From NCBI GenBank assembly GCA_027067035.1, contig JAMOMO010000426.1:1-24638 (forward strand): a DNA stretch of 24,638 bases, in the 5' to 3' direction. The position numbers were made by a program, and so were the translations under genes. The notes beneath the pieces were generated by a model that was given only the letters and a program-made list of their open reading frames with translations, was not told the origin of the DNA and did not search any database. The first letter of the stretch is position 1; each line of letters begins with the position of its first letter. Shown here one piece after another: positions 1 through 7,918 of the stretch. This DNA is from Desulfobulbaceae bacterium (lineage in GTDB: Bacteria > Desulfobacterota > Desulfobulbia > Desulfobulbales > Desulfocapsaceae).

Positions 1-75
1 GTTCTGCAGGAATATCCGGTTCATAATTCCATATATTCTGACGATTTCGGAAGAAAAGTAACAGTAACAACTTAA
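1..75 (+). CDS. possible C-terminal end of an upstream gene (partial)
   Basis: Reading frame 1 is open from the window edge to a TAA at 73-75 and would encode the last 24 residues of a protein starting outside the window. It ends 11 bases before the next start codon, as is common for co-transcribed genes. Frame 2 is also open for 19 codons, so the frame choice is weak. Nothing in the residues allows a functional guess. Confidence 0.25.
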   Translation, partial: VLQEYPVHNSIYSDDFGRKVTVTT

Positions 76-86
76 TCTTTTGCTAG

Positions 87-986
87 ATGGACAATCTTTT
101 TCTGACAAAACTGCTGGCATCCGGCAAGACAGACGACCCACTGGATGAAATCCTGGCTGTTATCTCTCTGATGTCCCCGGAGTTTGATCAGGAGCCGCTC
201 ATTGCACTGCATCGTGAGATCGGCCTGATTTTCGGCGGCAAACATCCCGATTATCGACAGAGTAATACCAAGTATCACAACCTGGATCACACCTACAGTG
301 TTGTGTTGGCAACGGTGAGGATTTTTCACGGCCTCTCCTGTGACGGTTGGCCGATTTCTGAGGAGACCCTGACCAAGGCCCTTTACAGTGCCTATTTTCA
401 CGACTGCGGGCTGCTGCTCAAAAACTCTGAAAATGCTGAAACAGGAGCAACCTTTACCGTCGGCCATGAAAAGCGTTCCATGTTTTTCATGGCGGATTAT
501 CTGAAAGAAAAAAATTTCTCCCTGCCCTTTATCACCGACTGTTCTGTTATTATCCAGTGTACCAACCTCAGCATAAGCCCCGACTCCCTCTTCTTCCCGT
601 CTGCTGAAATGCAGCTGGCATCTTTCACCGTGGGGTCTGCTGATATTCTGGCTCAGATGGCTGACAGGTACTATCTGGAGAGGCTGCCTTCACTGTTTCA
701 GGAGCATCAGGAAGGTGGCATTGCAAACTATAATTCGGCTGTGGAACTGATGGAGCAGACCTCCATGTTTTACCATGAGGTTGTGGTGGACCGGCTGCTG
801 CATGTATTTGGTAATCTCACCAAATTCATGCAGGTCCATTTTCGGGAGCGCTGGGGGGTGGATCGGAACCTCTATCTTGATAATGTGAAGAATAATGTCA
901 AGTATATCCAGCTGATAGTGAAATCCTGCAGTGGAGATATAGAAGGGTCACTGCAGAAATATCTCCGTCGGACTCCTCCTCCCTGA
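87..986 (+). CDS. HD-domain metal-dependent phosphohydrolase
   Basis: A 299-residue soluble protein with the metal-binding pattern of the HD/PDEase superfamily: YHNLDH at residues 63-68, the HD pair at 105-106, a His at 127, and an Asp at about 186 in a helix reading ADILAQMADRYYLERL. The HN..H then HD arrangement is known from cyclic-nucleotide phosphodiesterases and related phosphohydrolases, so hydrolysis of a nucleotide or phosphate monoester is likely; the substrate cannot be read from sequence. No signal peptide or membrane segment is visible. An in-frame TAG directly precedes the ATG, so the start cannot lie further upstream, yet no clear Shine-Dalgarno is present; translation may be coupled to an upstream gene. 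It converges on the minus-strand gene ending at 1000, leaving 13 bp between the stops. Confidence 0.8.
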   Translation: MDNLFLTKLLASGKTDDPLDEILAVISLMSPEFDQEPLIALHREIGLIFGGKHPDYRQSNTKYHNLDHTYSVVLATVRIFHGLSCDGWPISEETLTKALYSAYFHDCGLLLKNSENAETGATFTVGHEKRSMFFMADYLKEKNFSLPFITDCSVIIQCTNLSISPDSLFFPSAEMQLASFTVGSADILAQMADRYYLERLPSLFQEHQEGGIANYNSAVELMEQTSMFYHEVVVDRLLHVFGNLTKFMQVHFRERWGVDRNLYLDNVKNNVKYIQLIVKSCSGDIEGSLQKYLRRTPPP

Positions 987-999
987 TACACGACTGCAG

Positions 1000-1203
1000 T
1001 TATTTCTGGCGCGGATCCTTGCCGGTTTCAAACATCTCAAAGAGATCATAAAAGAGTCTGGCCACCGCACTGAAATGGGTGGCTGATCCTGAACTTGCAT
1101 AGGCCTTGGTAAGCTCCATGGCCCTGGCAAAGCTCTCCTGTCCCTCTGACTCTTCAGGGGCTTTCAATACCTGTACCAGCCGCTCTCCGATTTCATCACT
1201 CAT
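1000..1203 (-). CDS. small conserved-looking hypothetical protein (67 aa)
   Basis: A 67-residue acidic, probably helical protein without Cys, signal peptide or membrane segment. The start is supported by an AGAGGAAAG ribosome-binding sequence 5-6 bases upstream of the ATG. It lies 61 bp downstream of the M3 peptidase gene on the same strand and is probably the last gene of that transcript. I do not recognise a family. Residues 10-30 (LVQVLKAPEESEGQESFARA) and the C-terminal FYDLFEMFETGKD suggest two amphipathic helices. It could be a small partner or regulator of the peptidase, but that is only context. Confidence 0.6.
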   Translation of the reverse strand: MSDEIGERLVQVLKAPEESEGQESFARAMELTKAYASSGSATHFSAVARLFYDLFEMFETGKDPRQK

Positions 1204-1264
1204 CTGTCTTTCCTCTGTAGTTGTGTTCAGGTTTAAAAAATCAGCTGCAGTAAATATTCTCTAA

Positions 1265-3034
1265 CTATTCGATCCCCTGAAGCATATCTTCAATCACCTT
1301 CAGGCCGCCCTGCCAGAATTCCGGGTTGTTCAGGTCGATGCTGAAGGGGGCAAGCAGTTCGTAGGGTGATTTGCTTCCCCCCGCTGCAAGGAGCTGGAGA
1401 TACTTGGGGATGAAGGCTGCACCTTCACTCTGATAGATCCGGTAGAGGGAAAGAACCAGAAGCTCACCAAAGGCATAGGAGTAGACATATCCGGGGCTGT
1501 GGAGGAAGTGAGGTATGTAGGACCACCAGATTTTGTAATGTTCTCCAAGGGAGACGGCATCACCAAACATGGCCTCCTGGCTCTGCATCCACAGTGAGGA
1601 GAGCTCATCTGTTGCAAGTTCCCCCCTGTCGCGGCGCTGGTTGTGGATCAGTGATTCAAAGCGGTTCATGGAGATCTGACGGAAGACGGTGGCAAAGATG
1701 GATTCCAGCTTCTGGCAGGTAAACGCCTTCTTTTCCTCTGCGTTTTCCAGACTTTTGAGCTGTTTATGGAAGATGAGAAGCTCGGCAAAAACCGATGCGG
1801 TTTCAGCCAGCACCAGTGGTGTGTCACTGTTGAAGTAGCCCTGATCCTTTGCCAGATACTGATGGATTCCATGGCCGAGTTCATGGGCCACAGTGGAGAC
1901 ATCCCGCAGGTTCCCGGTGTAGTTGACCAGAATGTACGGGTTTGCATCCGGTACTGCAGGGTGGGCGAAAGCCCCTCCGCGTTTTCCATCAAGCAGTGGG
2001 GCGTGGATCCAGTTCCGGTCAAAAAAGAGCGCGGCAATATCAGCCATTTCAGGTGAAAAGGCCTCAAAGCCTGTCAGTACCATCTCCCGGCACTCATTCC
2101 AGGTGACCAGCCGGTCTGGAAGGGACGGGAGCGGTGCATAGCGGTCATAGTCATGGAGTTCATCCAGGCCCAGCATCTCTTTTTTCAGGCCGTAGTAGCG
2201 CTGTACGATGTCATAGCGGTCGGTGCAGCTGTTCACCAGAGCATCAACGGTCTCGGTATTCAACTCGTTTGAGAGGTTTCTTGAACTGACCCAGGAGGGG
2301 TAGTGGCGCAGCCTGTCATCGATCATCTTATCAGCCAGGATGGTGTTGAATATGTGGCTCAGGATGTGGAGCTGGCTCTGCAGACCTGTCGTGAGCTCAA
2401 TGGCTGCCTTTTGACGTACTTCACGTTCGGGATTGTAGAGATCGGAGAGGACCTCCTCTTCACTGCGTCTGTCGGCACCGAATTCGAGGTGGCCAAATAT
2501 CTTTTCAAAGAGGGTCAGCCAGCTGTCACGTCCCACGGGGGAGAGTTCCACCAGCAGAGATTCTTCGGTCTGGGACAGGAGGTGGTCGGCATAGCGGCGC
2601 AGGTTTTCCAGATAATGGCGATAGGGCGCAACCTCCTCCGCGTTCAGAAGGGCATCTGCCTTTTCCTGGTCCATCTTGGCCCATTCAAGTTCAAAGAAGA
2701 CCAGTTCTTTGTGTATTTTACTGGCATCTTCTTTGGTCTTCTGGAGAAAGGCGCTGGCAGCATCATTTTTGACCTGGGTGACAAAGTTGAGAAAGGCAAA
2801 GGTGTCTATGCGGCCAAGGTTGACATGGATGCGTTCAATGCGGCGGATGCTTCGGGCAAAGGTTGCCACTGGAAGTTCGGCAAGCTTACCGGCACAGCTC
2901 TCTTTGACCAGTTCCGCCTCCTGAATACAGAGGTCGAGGTCGTCGTGGAGCAGTTCATCCTGCAGTGAATCGTAGAGGGCCTCAAGGTTCCATATGACAT
3001 CGGTGGTGCCAAGCTCTGTGTTCAGGGAAGACAT
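1265..3034 (-). CDS. pepF: M3-family oligoendopeptidase (PepF-like)
   Basis: A 589-residue cytoplasmic zinc metallopeptidase. The active-site HELGH lies at residues 384-388 (H384, E385, H388), and the third zinc ligand is probably E411 in LVLAETASVF, the GxxxEG/E-T-A-S-type helix of M3 enzymes. Length and motif spacing match M3B oligoendopeptidase F. The family cleaves short peptides of roughly 7-17 residues and is thought to act in peptide turnover. No signal peptide is seen. A CAGGAT sequence precedes the ATG. It follows the small membrane protein gene (79-bp gap) and precedes the 67-aa gene, all on the minus strand. The proximity of signal peptidase I raises the idea that it degrades released signal peptides; this is inference. 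Confidence 0.93.
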   Translation of the reverse strand: MSSLNTELGTTDVIWNLEALYDSLQDELLHDDLDLCIQEAELVKESCAGKLAELPVATFARSIRRIERIHVNLGRIDTFAFLNFVTQVKNDAASAFLQKTKEDASKIHKELVFFELEWAKMDQEKADALLNAEEVAPYRHYLENLRRYADHLLSQTEESLLVELSPVGRDSWLTLFEKIFGHLEFGADRRSEEEVLSDLYNPEREVRQKAAIELTTGLQSQLHILSHIFNTILADKMIDDRLRHYPSWVSSRNLSNELNTETVDALVNSCTDRYDIVQRYYGLKKEMLGLDELHDYDRYAPLPSLPDRLVTWNECREMVLTGFEAFSPEMADIAALFFDRNWIHAPLLDGKRGGAFAHPAVPDANPYILVNYTGNLRDVSTVAHELGHGIHQYLAKDQGYFNSDTPLVLAETASVFAELLIFHKQLKSLENAEEKKAFTCQKLESIFATVFRQISMNRFESLIHNQRRDRGELATDELSSLWMQSQEAMFGDAVSLGEHYKIWWSYIPHFLHSPGYVYSYAFGELLVLSLYRIYQSEGAAFIPKYLQLLAAGGSKSPYELLAPFSIDLNNPEFWQGGLKVIEDMLQGIE

Positions 3035-3113
3035 GGTATATCCTGTTGAAGAAATGAGTTGTAAGGGTGGTTCAGGCTGAGTTCCGAGAGAGATGCATCA
3101 GCCTCCGGAGTCG

Positions 3114-3599
3114 TTATTGTTCCATAAATTCGACGACAGTAAAAGAGGAAAAGAGCCATTTGCCTTCAATTTTTTCAGCTATTATTGCGAATTCGTAGGC
3201 ATCGGTAAACTGATCACTTTCAATTTTTCCGGTGAGTCTGAGGGTGGTGGTGATATCCGCTCTGTCCTCTTTCGGGAAATTCATGCTGGTGTCGTGGAAA
3301 CTGAAACGGGTTCCCGGCAGCATTTTTTTCATCATGAGAATGTGGTCGGTGAGCTCTTTTCTGTCAAAGTTGCGATCAATGTTGAATGATTGAAACTGAA
3401 CGGCGCAGGGATCGCTGCACAGTTTTCCAGCCTTGCTGACTTTCTGCAGTGTTGCCAGGCTCTTATCTGTCTCAGTGGTGCTGAGGTATCCGGCGAGAGA
3501 GTCAAGATTACTGCGGATTTTCTTTTCATCGCCTGGCAGCAGTACGAAGATGGCAGCTGCAGCAGCAAGGATCAGAACGGCGATAACTGTTTTTTTCAT
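3114..3599 (-). CDS. small membrane-anchored protein of unknown function
   Basis: A 161-residue protein with an N-terminal hydrophobic segment (residues 4-22, starting MKKTVIAVLILAAAAA) that acts as a signal anchor or signal peptide. The remainder is mixed alpha/beta, with two Cys five residues apart (CSDPC, about residues 61-65) that could form a disulfide. The order of a helical first half and a beta-rich second half ending TDAYEFAIIAEKIEGKWLFSSFTVVEFME resembles NTF2/SnoaL-like folds, but I am not certain. Its ATG overlaps the stop codon of the signal peptidase gene (ATGA type, 4 bp), so the two are translationally coupled. Confidence 0.7.
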   Translation of the reverse strand: MKKTVIAVLILAAAAAIFVLLPGDEKKIRSNLDSLAGYLSTTETDKSLATLQKVSKAGKLCSDPCAVQFQSFNIDRNFDRKELTDHILMMKKMLPGTRFSFHDTSMNFPKEDRADITTTLRLTGKIESDQFTDAYEFAIIAEKIEGKWLFSSFTVVEFMEQ

Positions 3600-4144
3600 G
3601 GTATGACTCCACCCATAATTCGGTTACGTTTTACCTGTCCAAAGCGGTGTCTGGACATGGGGGTTCCCCTATTATCTCCAACAACATAGACGTGGTCTGT
3701 TGCGACGGTTCGGGCCTCAAGGTTCCAGGGCATGCGGTATTTGACGTAGGGTTCTGATACTTCTTTACCATTTCGGAAAAGTATACCCTCCCTGAATTCA
3801 ATGGTGTCGCCTGCCACAGCGATGACTCTTTTTAAGAGCATGGTGCTCTTTCCGGAGAGACGAACGGTGACAATGTCGGAATAGTGTATGTCCCTGAAGA
3901 GGTAGCTGGGTCTCCAGCAGAAGGCAAAGGAACCATCCCGGTATGTGGGTTCCATGGAATGGCCCTGGATGCGCATGGGAATGAGGATGTAGCTGAAGAG
4001 GAGATAACAGCTGAGTCCGGTGATGAGAATACGGCGGACGAGTCGTGCATCAAGTGAAGGAAGAAAGAAGTTGTGAATTTTGCGGGACAGCACTATCCGG
4101 GGCAACTGCTTAGAAGGAACCGGCGTTGGGGGTGAAGAGAGCAT
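3596..4144 (-). CDS. lepB: signal peptidase I
   Basis: A 182-residue S26A-family leader peptidase. One membrane segment (about residues 38-56) is followed by the catalytic Ser in GHSMEPTY (S63), the general-base Lys in MLLKRVIA (K105) and the conserved VVGDNR box near residue 150. It is short compared with E. coli LepB and ends soon after the GDNR box, like the compact SipS/archaeal-like forms. It removes signal peptides from exported proteins on the outer face of the inner membrane. The chosen ATG overlaps the TupA-like gene by 35 bp and has a GGGGA immediately upstream. A GTG about 17 codons further in, just before the membrane segment, is an alternative start. Its stop overlaps the start of the next gene. 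Confidence 0.88.
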   Translation of the reverse strand: MLSSPPTPVPSKQLPRIVLSRKIHNFFLPSLDARLVRRILITGLSCYLLFSYILIPMRIQGHSMEPTYRDGSFAFCWRPSYLFRDIHYSDIVTVRLSGKSTMLLKRVIAVAGDTIEFREGILFRNGKEVSEPYVKYRMPWNLEARTVATDHVYVVGDNRGTPMSRHRFGQVKRNRIMGGVIP

Positions 4145-4931
4145 TCCCCATGGCGTCCCGGAAATCTCCGATTGCCCGCTGACCGGCAGGAGAACTGAGC
4201 CATATCACAAAATTCATGGCAGCCTGGTAATTTACCTGTTTGTGGTTGGCGGGATTGACCACCATGGCACCATATTGATTGTGGAGACCGGGGTCACCTT
4301 CAACGAGTATCTCAAGGGCCGGATAGACCTTGTCACGTATGGCGAGCCAGGTGGCCCGGTCCGCCAGGGTGTATGCCTGTTTTGCTGCTGCCAGGACAAT
4401 GGTTCCGGCCATATCCCGATTGGCACTGTGGTACCAGGAGTCCGTCCGGTCGGGCATGATTCCCGTGCCGGCCCAGATGCGATTTTCCCGCATATTGGTA
4501 TTGGAGTTGTCACCCCGTGAAATGAACTGAGCCTGGGTACTTCTGATCTTTTTGAATGCCTCAATGGGAAAAGGGATCCTTTTGAGTCCTGCGGGATCAT
4601 TCTGGGGGCCCAGAATAACAAAGTCGTTGTACATGATATCTTCACGGTCAATGAAAGAACCCTCATCAACCAGTTGCAGCTCAAGGTCCCTGTCATGGAC
4701 CAGGACCACATCCACCTTACCCTGTCTGCCTAGCTCAAGTGCATCACCGGTATCCCCGGCAACAATCTTCACTTCAATACCCGTGTCTTTTTTGAAAATG
4801 GGCAGAAGGTAGTCAAAAAGCCCTGAGTCGACGGTGGAGTTTGTGGATGCACATGTTATGGACTCACCGGCAAAGAGGGAATATGGGAGCGAGAGACTGA
4901 GCAGAAGAAGAAAGAAAATTTTTGTATTCAT
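4110..4931 (-). CDS. tupA: TupA-like tungstate/molybdate-binding protein
   Basis: A 273-residue periplasmic substrate-binding protein. The signal peptide covers residues 1-21 (cleavage after SLFA). It is followed by the family signature region: a Ser/Thr-rich ASTNSTVDSGLFDYLLP stretch, KVDVVLVHD, then YNDFVILGP and DPAGL. This matches TupA/COG2998-type tungstate-binding proteins, which deliver the oxyanion to a TupB permease and TupC ATPase. No tupB or tupC gene is in the window, so the protein appears to be an orphan here. It lies 34 bp downstream of mobB on the same strand, which supports a role in Mo/W metabolism and fits the formate dehydrogenase encoded further right. The ribosome-binding site is weak (GAGCCAGACC before ATG). 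Confidence 0.85.
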   Translation of the reverse strand: MNTKIFFLLLLSLSLPYSLFAGESITCASTNSTVDSGLFDYLLPIFKKDTGIEVKIVAGDTGDALELGRQGKVDVVLVHDRDLELQLVDEGSFIDREDIMYNDFVILGPQNDPAGLKRIPFPIEAFKKIRSTQAQFISRGDNSNTNMRENRIWAGTGIMPDRTDSWYHSANRDMAGTIVLAAAKQAYTLADRATWLAIRDKVYPALEILVEGDPGLHNQYGAMVVNPANHKQVNYQAAMNFVIWLSSPAGQRAIGDFRDAMGNALFTPNAGSF

Positions 4932-4965
4932 GGTCTGGCTCTGTAAGGTAAATGGATAGGAGTTA

Positions 4966-5634
4966 TCAGCTTTTATCCGGAAGTGTTATCCGTATATCTA
5001 TGGTTCTGGGAGCCTTGCCGCCCAGTTTCAGTGAATCGACAAAACCGTGTACTGTCCCGGCAAGGGCATCCTGAACAAAATCTTTCAAGGGGATTCGGTC
5101 CCCGTTGATGAGCAGGGTTGTATGCTCAGCACCTTTGGCGGCATTCTGGAGAAAGCGCTTTTCAATGAACGAGGCGATTTCCGCAGCCTCATTGAGGCGG
5201 AAAATATGGTCGCCGCTGATTGCCTCGTCGCTGGCCACGGCAATGACACCGGTCACCGTACCGCGCAGAAGCCTGCTGTGGTCATTATCCCGGAAGACCT
5301 CAATCTTTGAAACCTGCCGCGCCTTCTTAAAGCCTTCACCGATAACGATGTCAACCTCAGGAAAATGCCTGTGGGCAAGGGTAGTCAGAGAGTCCCCCCT
5401 GTTGTCGGTCATGATAACCATCTGGTCAGGTGCCACCAGCATGACAGAATCGGCGCCCGCCTCTCTGTGCGTATGGGTATCGGTTCCGGGAGTGTCAAAG
5501 CTGATGCCGGTCTCCTTGGTGGATTTGATGACCGCAACCTGATAGCCCAGTTGTTTTAAATGGCTGACGACTTTCGAGGCAAGGGTGGTCTTGCCACTGT
5601 TGTGCCAGCCGATAAAAGTAACAATGGGGGGCAT
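4966..5634 (-). CDS. mobB: molybdopterin-guanine dinucleotide biosynthesis adaptor MobB
   Basis: A 222-residue P-loop GTPase. The Walker A motif GWHNSGKT is at residues 9-16, followed by the MobB-typical KSTKE..., DTPGTDT and AGADSV segments and IGEGFKKA. MobB assists MobA in attaching GMP to molybdopterin, giving the bis-MGD cofactor used by enzymes such as formate dehydrogenase. The last 50-60 residues (from LLINGDRIPL) extend beyond the minimal MobB core; I do not know their role. A GAGG sequence precedes the ATG. It is the first gene of the minus-strand run ending at 1000, and a candidate promoter lies about 60 bp upstream. Confidence 0.92.
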   Translation of the reverse strand: MPPIVTFIGWHNSGKTTLASKVVSHLKQLGYQVAVIKSTKETGISFDTPGTDTHTHREAGADSVMLVAPDQMVIMTDNRGDSLTTLAHRHFPEVDIVIGEGFKKARQVSKIEVFRDNDHSRLLRGTVTGVIAVASDEAISGDHIFRLNEAAEIASFIEKRFLQNAAKGAEHTTLLINGDRIPLKDFVQDALAGTVHGFVDSLKLGGKAPRTIDIRITLPDKS

Positions 5635-5696
5635 GCCGGAACCTCAAAATTGGAAAAGATAAAGAAAGCAGAAGATGGTTAATACATATCTTCATT

Positions 5697-5725
5697 AAAT
5701 TACTGTATCCGTCCCGAAAATTCAA
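5697..5725 (-). promoter_or_regulatory. candidate sigma70 promoter for mobB run
   Basis: On the minus strand, TTGAAT (5720-5725) and TAATTT (5697-5702) are separated by 17 bp. The match to consensus is fair (4 of 6 or 5 of 6 in each box) and the position is sensible, about 60 bp before the mobB start. It lies in the divergent gap between mobB and mntP. No operator was recognised. Confidence 0.35.
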
Positions 5726-5872
5726 GCGATGCCACGAATCTGCAGCTCTTTGATTCTTCAGCCGGTGCGGACGATCAGGAGGGTTTCCCGAGAAGAACAG
5801 GAGTGTCTGACTGTTTTTTATGTACAAGTGAGGGGGGAGCTGCTAGGTAAATAAGAAGATACTTTTTTTCAG

Positions 5873-5920
5873 GTGTCGGCTGGGGTGTTTGCCTCAACAC
5901 CCGGCACTGCGTCATTTTTT
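5873..5920 (+). terminator. hairpin plus T-tract in the mntP leader
   Basis: GGGTGTT (5883-5889) pairs with AACACCC (5896-5902) across a 6-nt loop, and GTGTC (5873-5877) pairs with GGCAC (5903-5907) outside it, leaving a 5-nt bulge. Six T residues follow at 5915-5920. This is the layout of an intrinsic terminator on the plus strand. There is no plus-strand gene upstream until 986, so it may act as an attenuator of mntP rather than as the end of a transcript. The mntP start is 22 bp further on. Confidence 0.5.
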
Positions 5921-5941
5921 GCAATTGTACATTGAATCAGC

Positions 5942-6493
5942 ATGGATTTTTTTACACTGACCGGGCTTGCCATAGCCCTGGCCATGGATGCCTTTGCCGT
6001 GGCGTTGGGGGCCGGGGTACTTCTGGATCCCCTGACCGGTCGGCAGATTTTCCGGTTGGGATTTCACTTTGGCCTGTTCCAGGCGATGATGCCGGTGATC
6101 GGCTGGCTGGCCGGGCTTGGTTTCAGAGATATTGTCACAATTTACGCACCGTGGATAGCCTTTGGCCTGCTGCTCTTTGTCGGCGCCAAAATGATCCATG
6201 AGGCATTGACGGACGAGGAGGACAGTGAGCGTCGGGATCCCACCCGGGGCCTGACCCTCATACTGCTTTCGGTGGCCACCAGCATTGACGCACTTGCCGT
6301 GGGGTTCTCCCTGTCGCTGCTCGGTGTCTCCATCTGGACCCCAGCTGCTGTTATTGGTGTTGTTGCAGCCGTGCTCACAGGTATCGGAATGGTACTGGGC
6401 CGGAAAATAGGCGCCATCTGGGGGAGCCGGGTGGAGATTCTCGGCGGGGTGCTGCTCATTGCAATCGGACTGAAGATTCTTTTTCAGCACTGA
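5942..6493 (+). CDS. mntP: manganese efflux pump MntP
   Basis: A 183-residue inner-membrane protein with six predicted helices in two homologous halves. Each half has the MntP signature: ALAMDAFAVALGAG near residues 13-26 and SVATSIDALAVGFS near residues 116-129. The acidic Asp residues in these helices are essential for Mn2+ export in E. coli MntP. A charged loop (DEEDSERRD, about residues 91-99) separates the halves. There is no obvious Shine-Dalgarno before the ATG. A terminator-like hairpin ends 21 bp upstream, so expression may depend on the leader RNA. The gene is followed 42 bp later by the sensor kinase. Confidence 0.93.
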   Translation: MDFFTLTGLAIALAMDAFAVALGAGVLLDPLTGRQIFRLGFHFGLFQAMMPVIGWLAGLGFRDIVTIYAPWIAFGLLLFVGAKMIHEALTDEEDSERRDPTRGLTLILLSVATSIDALAVGFSLSLLGVSIWTPAAVIGVVAAVLTGIGMVLGRKIGAIWGSRVEILGGVLLIAIGLKILFQH

Positions 6494-6535
6494 GGTTTTT
6501 GTCTTTTCAATACTGAATTATCCACAGGTGACTGA

Positions 6536-7918
6536 TTGATTGCCGACTACAGCCTATATCTGCCCTATGGCCTGGCTTTTTTTACTCTGGGAGTGGCCAT
6601 CCTCTCCAGGGATATCCGTTTCAGTGAACTTGGAATCGCCCGTATTATCTGGCTCATTGCCCTCTTTGGAATTGTCCATGGCCTCCATGAGTGGCTGGAA
6701 CTGCTGGAACATCTGGAACCGGCGGTCAGGACACCACTCTTCTCTCTCTTCCGCCTCATCGTGGTCAGCATTTCCTTCCTCTTTCTGCTCTACTTCGGGA
6801 TATTTATCAATATAATCACCTTTTATGGTGACCGGGCCCTGCAGACCACCCCTGTGGCCATCAAGGCACTGATCGGTATCTCGGCCCTTTCACTCATCGT
6901 GACGGCCATCAGCTTTGATATCGGAAGCGGCAGTGACAGTAACACCAGAATATTTGTGGCCTTTCCCGGTGGCCTCCTCTCGGGAATCGGCCTGATCATG
7001 TATTCAAGGACGGCGAGAACCTTCTCACGCAATGTGGCCGCGAATTTTATTTTAGCCGGCAGTTTCCTGGCCTGCTATTCGGTTCTTTCCGGCCTTTTTT
7101 CATCAGATGTCCTTCTTCTCGGGGTGAAGGTGATCCTGTTCAGAGGGATCTGTGCCTTTTTCATCATGTTTTTCACCATCAGAGCCCTTTCGCTCTTCAA
7201 CCTTGAACAGCGCGAGATAATAAACGAAAAACTGCTCCGGTTTGCGCAGTCTGAAAAACTTGCCTCCATGGGGATACTGGCGGCCGGTATTGCCCATGAG
7301 ATCAACAATCCTCTCACCAATGCTTCGCTGAACCTTGAAATGCTCGAAGATCTGCTGCCTCAGGATGAAAAGACCGGCAGGAAGCTTGAGGCCATAGAAC
7401 GCAACCTTACCAGGGCCTCACGGATTGCCAAGGAGCTGCTGCACTTTTCCCGGGACAGGGAGAGCGACCCTGGAGTGGTGAATATCAATGCAGTGTTGAA
7501 GAGCTCCTGCAACCTGCTGAGACATCAGAAACGCAGTTCGATTATCCATATGAATCTCCAGGAGGTGCCGGGGATTCAGGGGATTTCGTGGAAACTTGAG
7601 GAGGTCTTCATCAACCTGCTTCTCAACAGCTTTGACGCCTGCAGCGCAGGCGACAGCATTGAAATTGAAACATCATGCGACCGGGGGCAGGTACAGGTGG
7701 TGATAGCCGATACAGGGCATGGAATTGTTGAAGAGGACCTCTACAGGGTCTTTGATCCCTTCTACACCACCAAGGAAATCGGTAAGGGTACTGGTCTTGG
7801 TCTCTCGGTGTGCTATACTATTGTGAAACAGCATGGCGGCAGCATGAATCTCGAAAGCTATGAACGTGGAGGAACAGTGATGACCCTTTCTTTTCCGGCG
7901 GTTCCCGGTGGCAGTTGA
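6536..7918 (+). CDS. membrane sensor histidine kinase, seven-helix type
   Basis: A 460-residue kinase. About seven hydrophobic segments fill residues 6-218, with very short loops and no large periplasmic domain, which suggests sensing within or at the membrane. The catalytic core follows: the HisKA box GIAHEINNPL (phospho-acceptor H254), the N box INLLLNSFDAC, G1 IADTGHGI, an F box and G2 GKGTGLGL. The start is a TTG preceded by AGGTGA four bases upstream; no in-frame ATG lies nearby before the first helix. The end overlaps the response regulator by 11 bp, so the pair is co-translated. The signal is unknown. The neighbouring octahaem cytochrome suggests a redox or respiratory cue, which is inference. 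Confidence 0.9.
   Translation: MIADYSLYLPYGLAFFTLGVAILSRDIRFSELGIARIIWLIALFGIVHGLHEWLELLEHLEPAVRTPLFSLFRLIVVSISFLFLLYFGIFINIITFYGDRALQTTPVAIKALIGISALSLIVTAISFDIGSGSDSNTRIFVAFPGGLLSGIGLIMYSRTARTFSRNVAANFILAGSFLACYSVLSGLFSSDVLLLGVKVILFRGICAFFIMFFTIRALSLFNLEQREIINEKLLRFAQSEKLASMGILAAGIAHEINNPLTNASLNLEMLEDLLPQDEKTGRKLEAIERNLTRASRIAKELLHFSRDRESDPGVVNINAVLKSSCNLLRHQKRSSIIHMNLQEVPGIQGISWKLEEVFINLLLNSFDACSAGDSIEIETSCDRGQVQVVIADTGHGIVEEDLYRVFDPFYTTKEIGKGTGLGLSVCYTIVKQHGGSMNLESYERGGTVMTLSFPAVPGGS

Larger units (their letters stand above)
5635..5941. other. 307-bp divergent gap between mobB and mntP
   Basis: No gene is supported here. The left half is AT-rich and holds the candidate mobB promoter. The right half carries a G-run (about 5832-5837) and a hairpin with a T-tract just before mntP. 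I looked for a yybP-ykoY manganese aptamer (expected before mntP) and for the Moco/Tuco aptamer (expected before mobB) and could not match either conserved core. A TGTACA (5821-5826) 17 bp before TAGGTA (5844-5849) is a weak possible mntP promoter. Confidence 0.4.

Noticed and set aside
2303..2968. 221-codon plus-strand open frame opposite the M3 peptidase
   Set aside because: It lies over a well-supported peptidase reading frame and shows no family motif.
5495..5827. 110-codon minus-strand frame overlapping the start of mobB
   Set aside because: It runs through the mobB promoter region and then out of frame over the mobB P-loop; composition is not protein-like.
5640..5872. Moco/Tuco riboswitch for mobB or yybP-ykoY riboswitch for mntP
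   Set aside because: Neither conserved core could be matched by eye; the G-rich stretch near 5832 differs from the GGGGAGUAG core. A covariance search would settle it.
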